Shown: one piece after another, positions 8,173 through 16,900 of the stretch | Position numbering within the stretch: the stretch's first letter is position 1 | Layout: each line of letters begins with the position of its first letter | Source of the DNA: Chlorobiota bacterium | GTDB taxonomy: Bacteria; Bacteroidota; Ignavibacteria; OLB7 | Length of the DNA stretch: 64,000 nt | NCBI GenBank assembly: GCA_016788565.1 | Contig: JAEUSP010000067.1 | Coordinates: 1-64,000 of the forward strand | Reading direction: 5' to 3' | Translations under genes and position numbers: made by a program | Notes under the pieces: model-generated | The model's input: only the letters and a program-made list of their open reading frames with translations | Told to the model about the DNA's origin: nothing | The model's database searches: none

Positions 8173-11100
8173 ATCGTTCGGCTTCTACGTGCTTTCCTTG
8201 TGCAATCAGTGCCTCGTGGAGGAAGTCGCTGATTTCTTCATCTTCCGGCATTGCTGCGTAGCCGCGGCGCAGCACTGTTTCGGCGGCGGCGGCATCACCT
8301 TCGGCCAGCAGCCCGCGCCCAACGGCAACGATTGCCGAGCGTAGCCGGAACTCGAAATCTTCCCGCACCGCCTCGAAGAATGATTCATAGAGTGAGGGGA
8401 AGGGGACATCGCCGCCGGCCATTTCCAACACCTCACGCAGCAGCGGATAGGCCCGCACCAACGAACGCTGGCGCAACGCGGCAAGCGTGCGCCGCAGAAG
8501 CGTATCGGCCTGAAGCAAGTCCACCTCAACCCGTTCCAAGTTCAGCACTGGCGTTTCCCCGCCGGTGATAATCGCGTCGCTTCCGATAGCCTCGCGCAGG
8601 CGGGCAATCGTCATGTTCCGTTTTTTTCGCGCAAGCTCCATGTCGTCGCCATCCTCATCGCTGCCAGCAAGCTGGACGAACTCGCGGTGGGCCAGCCTTC
8701 GGTCAATCATCAGGTCGGCAACCATCAACGCAAGCACCAGCTTGATTCTTCCGCCACGGAGCGGTGTCATTACTCCATCTTCCCCCTCCACAGCAATTTT
8801 CCCGATCATGGAGATTTTCAGCCGGCGCGTGTTGTTGTTCCGCGCCGACTCCATCTGTTGCTCAATCTGAAGTATCTGCTTCTGGATTGCCCCATGCTGG
8901 TTGGCTGGAAGCAATCGGCCAAGCTGGTCGAACAACGGGCGCGCAAACTTGACCAACTGATGCTGGCAAAGCCAAACAAGTGCCGATTGGATCCCGACCG
9001 CCACTGTTTGTTGGATTGTGGGGTCGTCGGGGGCAAGCCGTTGGGCAAGCTGCACACTGCTGGTGATCGTAAGCAGGTCGTACATCCGGATCACCGGTTT
9101 CTGCAGAAGCTGGCAAATGCCTTCAAGGATTGCAGCGCGGTTGTGCGGCTGGGCTGGGTTTGCTTGGGCTGGGTTTGCTTGGGTTGGATTCGCCAACGCT
9201 GTGGCCGCTGCCCCCAATGCTTCCCAGGCTTCGCGAGTGATGATAAGCTGGGGCGGCCATTCTTGTTGGAAGTTCTCTGCCGCCAAATTCCAATCACTGC
9301 TGGCAACGCCAACCAGCGCGTTGGGGATGGGATACTGAAGCCCTTGCAGTGCGTGCCGCGCCATGCTTGCGGCCCACTCCGGCTCCATCCGTAGCAGCCC
9401 GATTGCCACCCCCCACTGCGCAAAATTGTGGCGGTCGTGCGGCTCAATCGGAATTGGCGTGTGGTCGCACAGGCGGTAGAACGTGTTGGCGATGCTTGGC
9501 AAGGGGTCGTCGCTTATCGCGGCAATCGCAATCAGGCGATCCATCGAGCAGTACAACGCCGGGTGCCAATCCCCTTGCTCGCTGTATATCCGAATGGCTT
9601 TCTCCGTCCGCGCCAGCACTTCCCGCAGTTGGCCAGTGTGCGCCAAAAAACTGATCCGTCGGATGTGCAGCCGCTCCCGCTCGTGCTGCGTGACGGGGCC
9701 TTCCAGCATCGCAAAAATTTCCATCCGGTTGGCCAGCTCGTCGGGGGTGGAGTAGAGCGACAGGAAGGTGGGAAAAATGCGTGCTCGGATGGATGCTTTC
9801 ACCTCCTGGCTCAGCTGGCTGTTGGAGTCCAGCAGTGAGTGGATCAGCGTGGTGCAATTCCGCAACAACTCCGAATCGGCAATGCTGGTGGCGTGGTTGG
9901 CAACCACCGCCAGCGCGTTCTGGAACGGGGCTGTTGCCACAATATCAGGGTGATCTTGGGCAATCTGGTGAACCTCCTTCCAAGCAATGGCCATGGTTTC
10001 GGCGTTGTGGCGGGAGTTCAGATAGTACATCAAGACATCCAACCGCACAGTTGGCTCGGTTGGATGTTCGGTGGTAAGCTGGTAGAGCTTGCCAGCCGCC
10101 GCATGATATTCGGCATCGAACCGGTGGCTTGTTAGCGAAACACGATGCAGCAGAAGATTCCGCTCCCACCGCATCCGCAACCCCGCATCGAACGCATGGC
10201 CGTAATGGTTGGCAATCGCTTCGGCAGTTTCCAGCGATTTTACTCCCGACTCAAAATCTTGCACGCTGTTGTACATCCAGGCGATGTAGCGGGCGCGTTC
10301 GGCAACGGCAAACATCCGTTCAACCGGCAGGGTGCAGCGGCCAACCGTTTGGCCAAGCAGAACCAGCGGAAGCAAGGAATAGAGCGGAACCACCGACTGC
10401 AGCAACTCAATCAGCAGATCGGGATCGGGGGAGGATGACTCGACAAGATGCCGATGGAGTAACGTGTGGGTGAATGCCACCAGCGGGGCAGTGCTGGCGG
10501 GATAGGGGATGTGAGGATTACCAGCCCGTGGCGCAACCCCAGCCAATGGGCGCACCGATACCGCCGTTGTGGCAACAATCCCTTTTTGGATTAGCTCCTG
10601 CAAGATCGGTTCGGCATCGCCCAGCAGTTGCTGCGCCGCCTCGTGTGCAAACACCTCACCCAACCACGCCAACCGTTCGGCAGCGTGGCGTTCACGCGCG
10701 GTAAGGTGCAGCACCATCCCTTCGGCCAGCAGCGCGACGGTTTGCCGGAGTGTTGTTCGCAGTGTTTGCATCGGCGCGGTGAACTGCCAAACTCCATTCC
10801 CCCCTTTCTGCAACGCTCCTGATTCGATGGCGGTGCGGAGGCAGGAACGGAGTGCCAGCGAGTTCCCCTGCGTCAGGTCATGCAGCAACTCAGTTGTTTG
10901 GGAATCGGCGGTGGCCCCGAACAGCGCGGACCAGATGGCAGCGACTGCCGCGCCATCCAGCCGCTGAAGGTCTATCCGTTCCACCAAGTAGCGTTCCAAA
11001 ATCGGGCGGACGCGAAGCTCGGCTGGGCGTGCAAGCGCAAGCACCGACAGGGTTTCATCGGCCAGGGCATCCAACAGCATGGCAAGTTCGCCCGCCGATT

Positions 11101-11527
11101 CAGGATCAATTAGGTGGATATCCTCCAGCACAAGCATCGCCGGGCGAAGCCGCCCAATCCGCCGCAGCGCAGCAATCACCGCTGGGCGGGTTCCTTCCAC
11201 CATGCCGCGCAGCAGCGTGATCCCCACGCCCGAAACGCCAATGGATTGCGCCAGCAACGGGGCAAGCTGGTTGGTCCCTTCCGGGTAAAATTTTGCGTGG
11301 ATTACCGCTCCGCCGGCATCTTCAATTTGCTTCATTGCTTCTTCCAGCAATCGGCTTTTTCCAACCCCGGCCTCGGCCAGCACCAGCCCCGCACGCAGCC
11401 GCCCCGCTTCCGGTGTTGTTTGCCAAAAGCTGACCACGCGGGCAAGCTCCGGCTGCCGCCCAACAAACGGCAGCAATCCCCGGCGGAGGAACTGATCCAA
11501 TATCGAAGAATGATTCCCAGAAGACAT
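8156..11527 (-). CDS. AAA ATPase-TPR-BTAD transcriptional regulator
   Basis: 1123 aa. FVGRQPELARVV (21-32) and AEAGVGKSRL (51-60) are a NACHT/AAA-type start with an intact Walker A, and MLVLEDIHLIDPE near 140 is Walker B. The long middle (about 300-860) is helical, TPR-like. The C-terminus from LKISMIGKIAVEG (about 865) is a winged-helix of the SARP/OmpR type (PLRGGRIKLVLALMVAD), followed by a bacterial transcriptional activation domain. MalT/SARP relatives usually carry the DNA-binding part at one end and the ATPase next to it; here the ATPase is N-terminal and wHTH-BTAD C-terminal. Near residue 775 a 15-bp DNA repeat gives AQANPAQANPAQ. Signal and targets are unknown. It is a distant paralogue of the protein at 58877-62596. 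Confidence 0.85.
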   Translation of the reverse strand: MSSGNHSSILDQFLRRGLLPFVGRQPELARVVSFWQTTPEAGRLRAGLVLAEAGVGKSRLLEEAMKQIEDAGGAVIHAKFYPEGTNQLAPLLAQSIGVSGVGITLLRGMVEGTRPAVIAALRRIGRLRPAMLVLEDIHLIDPESAGELAMLLDALADETLSVLALARPAELRVRPILERYLVERIDLQRLDGAAVAAIWSALFGATADSQTTELLHDLTQGNSLALRSCLRTAIESGALQKGGNGVWQFTAPMQTLRTTLRQTVALLAEGMVLHLTARERHAAERLAWLGEVFAHEAAQQLLGDAEPILQELIQKGIVATTAVSVRPLAGVAPRAGNPHIPYPASTAPLVAFTHTLLHRHLVESSSPDPDLLIELLQSVVPLYSLLPLVLLGQTVGRCTLPVERMFAVAERARYIAWMYNSVQDFESGVKSLETAEAIANHYGHAFDAGLRMRWERNLLLHRVSLTSHRFDAEYHAAAGKLYQLTTEHPTEPTVRLDVLMYYLNSRHNAETMAIAWKEVHQIAQDHPDIVATAPFQNALAVVANHATSIADSELLRNCTTLIHSLLDSNSQLSQEVKASIRARIFPTFLSLYSTPDELANRMEIFAMLEGPVTQHERERLHIRRISFLAHTGQLREVLARTEKAIRIYSEQGDWHPALYCSMDRLIAIAAISDDPLPSIANTFYRLCDHTPIPIEPHDRHNFAQWGVAIGLLRMEPEWAASMARHALQGLQYPIPNALVGVASSDWNLAAENFQQEWPPQLIITREAWEALGAAATALANPTQANPAQANPAQPHNRAAILEGICQLLQKPVIRMYDLLTITSSVQLAQRLAPDDPTIQQTVAVGIQSALVWLCQHQLVKFARPLFDQLGRLLPANQHGAIQKQILQIEQQMESARNNNTRRLKISMIGKIAVEGEDGVMTPLRGGRIKLVLALMVADLMIDRRLAHREFVQLAGSDEDGDDMELARKKRNMTIARLREAIGSDAIITGGETPVLNLERVEVDLLQADTLLRRTLAALRQRSLVRAYPLLREVLEMAGGDVPFPSLYESFFEAVREDFEFRLRSAIVAVGRGLLAEGDAAAAETVLRRGYAAMPEDEEISDFLHEALIAQGKHVEAERLKSEE

Positions 11528-11550
11528 GGGGGCAAGATACGGATGAAGCG

Positions 11551-11660
11551 GGTTCGGTGGGCGGGGGATCGGGAGTCGGGGATCGGAGGGCGGGATTGAG
11601 CGAAGGCGGACGTTCGGTGGGCGGGGATCGGGAGTCGGGGATCGGAGGGCGGGATTCGCG
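11551..11660. repeat. Tandem 60-bp duplication rich in GATCGGG-type heptamers
   Basis: GTTCGGTGGGCGGGGGATCG at 11551 recurs at 11611, each followed by GGAGTCGGGGATCGGAGGGC. The unit contains GATCGGG, GAGTCGG and similar heptamers. The gap 11528-12014 holds no credible gene: it contains this duplication, the 11750-11829 repeat and the array at 11838-11950. Confidence 0.85.
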
Positions 11661-11749
11661 GTGTGTTCTCTTCTGCATTACTCCGTGCTTCAGCGCGGAG
11701 CTTGCGTACCACCTCACGTTCCCCCTCTTCGGTTCCTTCCCGGCTTTGG

Positions 11750-11829
11750 CTCCCTCTCCCACCTGACGAATGCGAGGCAACCAGCACCGTCACATATTTG
11801 GGAGAGGGCGGGGGGTGAGGGCAGGCAGG
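11750..11829 (+). repeat. 80-bp dispersed repeat (inverted copy at 4933-5012)
   Basis: CTCCCTCTCCCACCTGACGA, GCGAGGCAACCAGCACCGT and TTGGGAGAGGGCGGGG occur in the same order as in the reverse complement of 4933-5012. Confidence 0.8.
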
Positions 11830-11837
11830 GGCGGGCT

Positions 11838-11950
11838 GTGGTCAGTGGTCAGTGGTCAGTGGTCAGTGGCAAGAACCAATTTGGCATTCGGCATTCGGCA
11901 TTCGACATTCGACATTCGACATTTGGCATTCGGCAGAAGCAACAACATGG
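11838..11950. repeat. Composite heptamer array, GTGGTCA then TTCGGCA/TTCGACA
   Basis: About 15 heptamers in unbroken register: GTGGTCA four times, GTGGCAA, GAACCAA, TTTGGCA, TTCGGCA twice, TTCGACA three times, TTTGGCA, TTCGGCA, GAAGCAA. All end in CA or AA. The 'spacer' between the two arrays is itself made of heptamers. It lies about 65 bp before the start chosen for the MutS-like gene. Confidence 0.9.
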
Positions 11951-12014
11951 AGCAATGCAACCGCTGGGTTCGGCCTATCTTCGCGGACGTTTCTCACGTC
12001 ATTTCCGGAATCGG

Positions 12015-13865
12015 ATGCCTTCCAGCCAACAACTACAACCTTTGTTTGAACGCCACCTTGCTCGGCTTGCCCGCCGAACAAGCCGGCACGCCGACCGCAG
12101 TCGGCAGCTTGCCTACATCCGGTTGGGGCTGTTTTTGGGGAGCGTCGCGCTGGCAACGATTGCGTATCAATCGGGGAATCAAGGGCTGGGCGCGGGGTTG
12201 CTGGCGGTTGGCCTTGTTGCCTTTGCGGTGGTTGCCCACCAGCATAGCAAGGTGGAGCGAAGCATCCGGCGGTACCGACGCTGGATGGAGATTAAACGTG
12301 GACATCTGGCGCGGATGCAGCATGATTGGGAGAATATCCCGCTCCCCCCAACTACGCCGCCGGTTGCTGGCCATCCGTTCGAGACCGACCTGAATATCAC
12401 CGGCCCCCGCTCGCTTCTTCACTTGATTGACACCTCCGTTTCTGCCGAAGGAAGCAGCCGGTTGCGGGAATGGCTGCTGCAACGGGAAGCCAACCCAGCC
12501 GTGATTGAGTTTCGCGCAACACTGGTGCGCCAGCTTCTTCCCCGCTCGCTGTTCCGCGACCGGCTGACGTTGGCGGGAATCCTTGCATCGCGCAAGACGG
12601 AAGAACGCTGGATTGGCGCAGAATTTATCGCCTGGTTGCAGGCGCACACCAACAAGAAATCGTTGATCCCGTGGTTGGTGGCCTTGCTGCTGCTGTCGGG
12701 CGTTACCGTTGGGTTGCTTGCCCTTGCGTTGCTGAACATTCTTCCCGCGCTCTGGCCTTTCTCACTTGGGCTGTATGCCGTGCTGTACATGGCTCGCGGG
12801 AAAGATTACCGCGAACTCTACAGCGACGCGCTTGACTTGGATCAGCACCTTCGGCGATTTGGGGCGGTGCTGCTTCATCTTGAGCGGTTTGGCTACGCCG
12901 GCGCGCCCGATCTTGCCAAGCTCTGCCAGCCATTCTGCAATCCGGCACGGCGGCCATCGGCGCGGCTGCGTGGGGTGGGGCGGATTATCGCCGCGGCAAG
13001 TGTGCAGGGGAACCCGTTGGCGCGGCTGCTGTTCAACATCGCGCTTCCGTGGGATTACTGGTTTGCGTGGCGGCTTGCCCAGGAGCAACAAAAAATTCGG
13101 GAGGATGTTCCGGTCTGGTTGGATATTTGGCATGAACTGGAGGCCCTTTGCTCGCTGGCAAATTTGGCCGACCTGAACCCAGAGTTCACCTTCCCAGAAA
13201 TTCTTGATCCTTCCCAAAATTCCTTGCCATCGCCGCTGATTGTTGCTGCCGGAATCGGGCATCCACTGCTGGCAAGGGATGCGCGGGTAGCCAACGATTA
13301 TCGCGTGGATCAGCCCGGAACGCTGGCGATTGTCACCGGCTCCAACATGTCCGGCAAAAGCACCATGCTCCGGACGCTTGGGGTGAATTTGGCGCTGGCG
13401 TATGCGGGCGGTCCGGTTTGCGCCAGCCAGTTGCGGGTTGCGCCGATGCGGTTGTTCACCTGCATCAACGTCACCGATTCGGTGAACGATGGCATCAGTT
13501 ATTTCTACGCCGAGGTCCGCCGGCTGCGGGACCTGCTTGCGGCATTGCGCCAGCCTCATCAGCAACCCCTCTTCTTCCTGATAGATGAAATTTTCCGGGG
13601 AACCAACAACCGCGAACGGCTTATCGGCAGCCGCTCCTACGTGCGTGCACTGTTGGGTGGCAACGGCGCGGGGCTTATTTCCACTCACGACCTTGAACTG
13701 GTTCACCTTGCCGAAGAAGAGCCAAGCATCAGCAACCTCCATTTCCGTGAGGAAATTCACAACGGGCGGATGACGTTCGACTACCGATTGCGCACCGGCC
13801 CCTGCCCCACCACCAACGCATTGGAAATCATGCGAATGGAAGGACTGCCAGTAGAGGGGAAATGA
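12015..13865 (+). CDS. Membrane-associated MutS-like ATPase
   Basis: 616 aa from the ATG at 12015; an in-frame ATG at 11955 is also possible, but anything further upstream is translated repeat. The N-terminus is basic (HLARLARRTSRHADRSRQL), then two hydrophobic segments (about 35-75) and a second pair (about 218-260, WLVALLLLSGVTVGLLALAL). The C-terminal third is the MutS ATPase: Walker A TGSNMSGKST at ~441-450, the TCINVTDSVNDGISYFYAEV region, Walker B FFLIDEIFRGTNN, then STHDLELVHLAEE. It lacks the MutS N-terminal mismatch-recognition domain and the MutS2 Smr domain. Such short, membrane-anchored MutS-family proteins are common in Bacteroidota, with unknown function; a mismatch-repair role is not expected. 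Confidence 0.88.
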   Translation: MPSSQQLQPLFERHLARLARRTSRHADRSRQLAYIRLGLFLGSVALATIAYQSGNQGLGAGLLAVGLVAFAVVAHQHSKVERSIRRYRRWMEIKRGHLARMQHDWENIPLPPTTPPVAGHPFETDLNITGPRSLLHLIDTSVSAEGSSRLREWLLQREANPAVIEFRATLVRQLLPRSLFRDRLTLAGILASRKTEERWIGAEFIAWLQAHTNKKSLIPWLVALLLLSGVTVGLLALALLNILPALWPFSLGLYAVLYMARGKDYRELYSDALDLDQHLRRFGAVLLHLERFGYAGAPDLAKLCQPFCNPARRPSARLRGVGRIIAAASVQGNPLARLLFNIALPWDYWFAWRLAQEQQKIREDVPVWLDIWHELEALCSLANLADLNPEFTFPEILDPSQNSLPSPLIVAAGIGHPLLARDARVANDYRVDQPGTLAIVTGSNMSGKSTMLRTLGVNLALAYAGGPVCASQLRVAPMRLFTCINVTDSVNDGISYFYAEVRRLRDLLAALRQPHQQPLFFLIDEIFRGTNNRERLIGSRSYVRALLGGNGAGLISTHDLELVHLAEEEPSISNLHFREEIHNGRMTFDYRLRTGPCPTTNALEIMRMEGLPVEGK

Positions 13866-14230
13866 TATTTTGCGGATCGGGGATCGGGGATCGGGGATCG
13901 GGAGGCGGGGATCGGGTGTAGGCTGCAAAGGTGGCTCGATTCGGTGGCTCCGCTCATACTTTGATGTTAATGGGTTGTGGTCAGTAGTCAGTGGTCAGTG
14001 GCAAGAAGCAATTTGGCATTCGACATTCGGCATTCGACATTCCAGCAGAGGGCGGCATCCGGTAGAAACTCTCTCTTCTATTCGACACTTGACATTCGGC
14101 ATTCGACATTCCAGCGGCGAAGGGGGAGATTCGGTGGCATCCGCTCTTGATTCTATTTCCTACTTTCTATTTCCTCGTGTCCCCTGATGCAAGCCTAATT
14201 CTCAACTGTCAACTCTCAACATCCAACTTC
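13866..14230. repeat. Gap filled with heptamer arrays of five families
   Basis: No gene. GGGGATC-type units occupy 13874-13918. A diverged half-copy of the palindromic element lies at 13938-13966 (TCGGTGGCTCCGCTCATACT). A composite array at 13976-14046 has the same order as at 8067 and 11838 (GTGGTCA, GTGGCAA, GAAGCAA, TTTGGCA, TTCGACA). ATTCGAC/ATTCGGC units lie at 14083-14116. TTCTATT-type units occupy about 14151-14176, and CTGTCAA/CTCTCAA/CATCCAA units 14202-14230 run straight into the ATG at 14231. Confidence 0.85.
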
Positions 14231-14536
14231 ATGTACAAACTCACAGCCTTCTTCACGAAGCCAGAAAACGCCGAGGCGTTCGATGCCCATTACAACACCG
14301 TCCACGCGCCGTTGATGCGTGCGGTTCCGGGGTTGCAAAGCCTTGTGGTCAGCCGCAACCTCCGCTCCTTCGGTGCCGATTCCCCCTACTACCTGATTGC
14401 CGAAATGATCTTTGCCGACCGCGATGCCTTCAAAGCCGCAATGGCCACCGACGAAAACAAAGCCGCCGGAAAAGACCTGATGACCTTCGCTGCAGGGCTG
14501 GTGACGATGGTGCATGGCGAGGCGGCAGAGGTGTGA
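14231..14536 (+). CDS. EthD-domain small protein
   Basis: 101 aa, starting MYKLTAFFTKPENAEAF. The layout (beta strand, HYNTVHAPLMRAVPGL, then LRSFG...YYLIAEMIFADRDAFKAAMA) is that of the EthD family, a dimeric alpha/beta-barrel ferredoxin-like fold seen with ether-degradation genes but mostly of unknown function. The length is normal for the family. The ATG chosen directly follows a CAACTCT-type heptamer run with no Shine-Dalgarno; an upstream in-frame start at 14147 would encode repeat sequence and was rejected. It is convergent with the methyltransferase at 14639-15169. Confidence 0.85.
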   Translation: MYKLTAFFTKPENAEAFDAHYNTVHAPLMRAVPGLQSLVVSRNLRSFGADSPYYLIAEMIFADRDAFKAAMATDENKAAGKDLMTFAAGLVTMVHGEAAEV

Positions 14537-14638
14537 GGCGGGAGTGAGACAGGGGTGAGGTGATGGAACGGTGAGCCAACGGGCCGGGGGAACTCACTCA
14601 AAAAAAAAATAGAGTGATGGAGTTCGCTGAAGAACTTC

Positions 14639-15169
14639 TTACCCCCTCCGTTTCACCAATTCCCAGGCGACAATCCCAAACGCTACCGCTACATTTAGCG
14701 AGTGCTTCACGCCGTGCATCGGGATTTCCAGCGCGCCGTCGCAGGCGGCCAGCGTGGCGGCGGATACGCCAGTGATTTCGTTCCCAGCAACAAACGCCAC
14801 CGGCCCCGGTGGAAGCACCAGATCGCCAAGCGGCAAACTGCTGTCGGTAAGCTCAAGCGCGTAGGTCCGGAATCCTTGCGATTGCAGCAACGCAACCGCT
14901 TCGGCCCCATCCTTGATGAACTCCCACGGGACGGTTTCGGTGGCCCCCAGCGCGGTTTTGCTGATCTCCTTGCGTGGCGGCGTTGGGGTGTAGCCGGTCA
15001 GGATCAGCCGCTGCAACAGCATGGCATCGGCGGTGCGGAAGCAGGAGCCAACGTTGTAGAGTGAGCGAAGATCTTCCAGCACGCCAACAACCGGGTGGCG
15101 CGCCGTTGCCAGTGCTTCGGTTGGGGTCAGGCGTTGCGCCAGAAGTTCTTCGTGAGAAAGTTTCCGCAT
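14639..15169 (-). CDS. SpoU/TrmH-family RNA 2'-O-methyltransferase
   Basis: 176 aa from MRKLSHEELL. The three SPOUT motifs are visible: motif 1 YNVGSCFRTADA, motif 2 AFVAGNEITGVS and motif 3 IPMHGVKHSLNVAVAFGI, which forms the trefoil-knot SAM site. Family members methylate the 2'-hydroxyl of a tRNA or rRNA ribose; the exact target cannot be read from sequence. It is short, with no N-terminal RNA-binding extension, as in TrmH/YibK-like proteins. The 20 codons upstream of this ATG (to 15229) are His/Lys/Thr-rich low complexity and unlikely to be coding. Confidence 0.88.
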   Translation of the reverse strand: MRKLSHEELLAQRLTPTEALATARHPVVGVLEDLRSLYNVGSCFRTADAMLLQRLILTGYTPTPPRKEISKTALGATETVPWEFIKDGAEAVALLQSQGFRTYALELTDSSLPLGDLVLPPGPVAFVAGNEITGVSAATLAACDGALEIPMHGVKHSLNVAVAFGIVAWELVKRRG

Positions 15170-15305
15170 CGTTTTTTTGTGCGTGTGCGTGATGTTTTTT
15201 TGGTGATGGTGTAACCGCCAGCACCGCAAACAAATCTACGCTCATGCTGCCAGTTTCCGTGAATCAGAAGTGATTGCTAACAACCCAGAACAACAACAAC
15301 AACTA

Positions 15306-16127
15306 ATGTCCGATTCCCCATCGCTGAACGTATTGCGCGGGGTGCTGCGGCTGCTGCTGCTGACTCCCCTGATTGTACTGCTTCCGGTCTTCATCTTGAT
15401 GATCGGCATTGGCGCGTTGTTTGGCACACGCGGACGCTACGCCGTCAGTATGGCCCTGATCGCGTTTTGGTCCCGATTGATTTCATGGATGATGGGGCTT
15501 CGCGTGGTGGTTCGGGGGCGCCGCCATCCCGATTCGCGGCTGTTTGTTGGCAACCATGTTTCCTACCTTGATATCCTTGTTTCCGGAAGCGCGATTGGCG
15601 GGGTGTTCGTTTCGCGGCATGATGTGAAAGATTGGCCAGTGATGGGAATTTTTGCCCGAATCAGCGGGACCATTTTCCTGGACCGAAGCTCACTCCGTTC
15701 GGCGATTGCCTCGGCCAAAGGGATGGTGGATAAAATGCACCAGGGTGCCCACATCACCCTGTTCCCGGAAGGGGGAACAACCGAAGGGGGAAGGGTGGAT
15801 TCGTTCAAGCCGTTTTTGTTCAACACGGTGGCCGGAAGCGATGTGATGGTGCAGCCGTTCGTGATCTTGTACACCCACATTGCCGGCCAGCCAACAACGC
15901 TTGCCAACCGCGATTTTGCCTACTGGTATAACCCCGATGAGCCGTTCCTTCCCCACGCTTGGAAGGTGCTTCAGCTTCGTTCTATCACCGCGCAGTTTCA
16001 TTTCCTTCCCCCTCTCCCTTCCCCCGCTTCTGCCGATAAAGTGGTGCTGCGCAGTTATGCCGAATCGGTGCAGCAGCGGGTTGCTGCGCTTGTCCCTCCA
16101 TTTCCCGTCACTGAACAATCTTTGTGA
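15306..16127 (+). CDS. 1-acyl-sn-glycerol-3-phosphate acyltransferase (PlsC-like)
   Basis: About 273 aa from MSDSPSLNV (a GTG at 15270 would add 12 residues). An N-terminal membrane segment LLLLTPLIVLLPVFILMIGI precedes the acyltransferase domain. Motif I HVSYLD (His84, Asp89; HX4D) and motif III FPEGGTTEGG (about 153-162) are intact. The family transfers an acyl chain to lysophosphatidate or a similar lysolipid at the inner membrane. Its stop overlaps the start of the next gene (GTGA at 16124-16127), suggesting translational coupling. Confidence 0.87.
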   Translation: MSDSPSLNVLRGVLRLLLLTPLIVLLPVFILMIGIGALFGTRGRYAVSMALIAFWSRLISWMMGLRVVVRGRRHPDSRLFVGNHVSYLDILVSGSAIGGVFVSRHDVKDWPVMGIFARISGTIFLDRSSLRSAIASAKGMVDKMHQGAHITLFPEGGTTEGGRVDSFKPFLFNTVAGSDVMVQPFVILYTHIAGQPTTLANRDFAYWYNPDEPFLPHAWKVLQLRSITAQFHFLPPLPSPASADKVVLRSYAESVQQRVAALVPPFPVTEQSL

Positions 16128-16837
16128 ACCGATTGCCGATGATGCCCCGCTCCACCGCACTGTTCGCGCTTCTTCTTTGCGCAGCCATTGCCCCGTTGCG
16201 TGCCCAGCCAGTCAGTTTCGATCAATACCTCTGCCGCGTGGCCGCCCCCGCCGGTTGGCAGCGCGCCGACGTTGGCAGCCCACCAGCCGGTGCCAGCTTG
16301 CTGGCATTGCAAAGCCCTTCCGGGAAGTCGCGGTTGGCGTTGGTGGTGATCGAGGTGCAGCGGACGCTGACGCTGGATGACCCCGCGTTTGTTGATGGCT
16401 TGCGGGAATCTATCATGGGGAAACTGCGTGGCGTTAGCTGCACGTTCGGAACGCTGGCGGGGGTGAAGTCGTTGCAGTGCAGCGGGGCCTCGCCGGAAGA
16501 TCAATCGGTGAGCATGAGGATGACCGCAGTGGTTGCCAACGGCCACGGCTACGTGCTGACAGCGGTGGGGCCGGCAAGCGAAATCACGGGGGCGGAAGCA
16601 ACGGAATTTTTCAACAGCTTCAGCTTTATCGGCCCCCCAGCCGAACATCAATCCGCCGGGACGGATGAGTCCGGAAGGCCAATCGCTTCTTCGCAAAATG
16701 ATGCCCCCATCGGAACCATTTTTCTGAAATACCTCCTTCCACTGCTGCTTGTGGTTGGGCTGGGGTATGTCATCTCGGCCATCTCGGCACGGAATGAAAA
16801 GCGGCGACAGCAAGAATCGGGGAATCACCCAAGTTGA
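16124..16837 (+). CDS. Exported single-TM protein of unknown function
   Basis: 237 aa from GTG at 16124, overlapping the acyltransferase stop by 4 bp; ATGs at 16139 and 16142 are alternatives with a tighter signal peptide (STALFALLLCAAIAPLRAQ). The periplasmic domain of about 160 residues starts VSFDQYLCRVAAPAGWQR and contains YVLTAVGPASEITGAEATEFFNSFSF, a layout like small stress-type proteins that fit PsbP/DcrB-like folds, though I cannot assign it. The C-terminal TM is FLKYLLPLLLVVGLGYVISAI, followed by a short basic cytoplasmic tail. Probably in an operon with the acyltransferase. Confidence 0.75.
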   Translation: MNRLPMMPRSTALFALLLCAAIAPLRAQPVSFDQYLCRVAAPAGWQRADVGSPPAGASLLALQSPSGKSRLALVVIEVQRTLTLDDPAFVDGLRESIMGKLRGVSCTFGTLAGVKSLQCSGASPEDQSVSMRMTAVVANGHGYVLTAVGPASEITGAEATEFFNSFSFIGPPAEHQSAGTDESGRPIASSQNDAPIGTIFLKYLLPLLLVVGLGYVISAISARNEKRRQQESGNHPS

Positions 16838-16900
16838 GCCTTAGACTGAGTATCGTTCAGTGGCCACATTCGCAGCTTGCCCAACCGCGTGATGCAGGCG

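Noticed and set aside
11661-12014. N-terminal extension of the MutS-like protein
   Set aside because: The open frame runs through heptamer arrays and dispersed repeats; the family starts near the basic segment at 12015.
12762-13928. 388-aa minus-strand open frame
   Set aside because: Opposite the MutS-like ATPase domain; no motif and ends in intergenic repeats.
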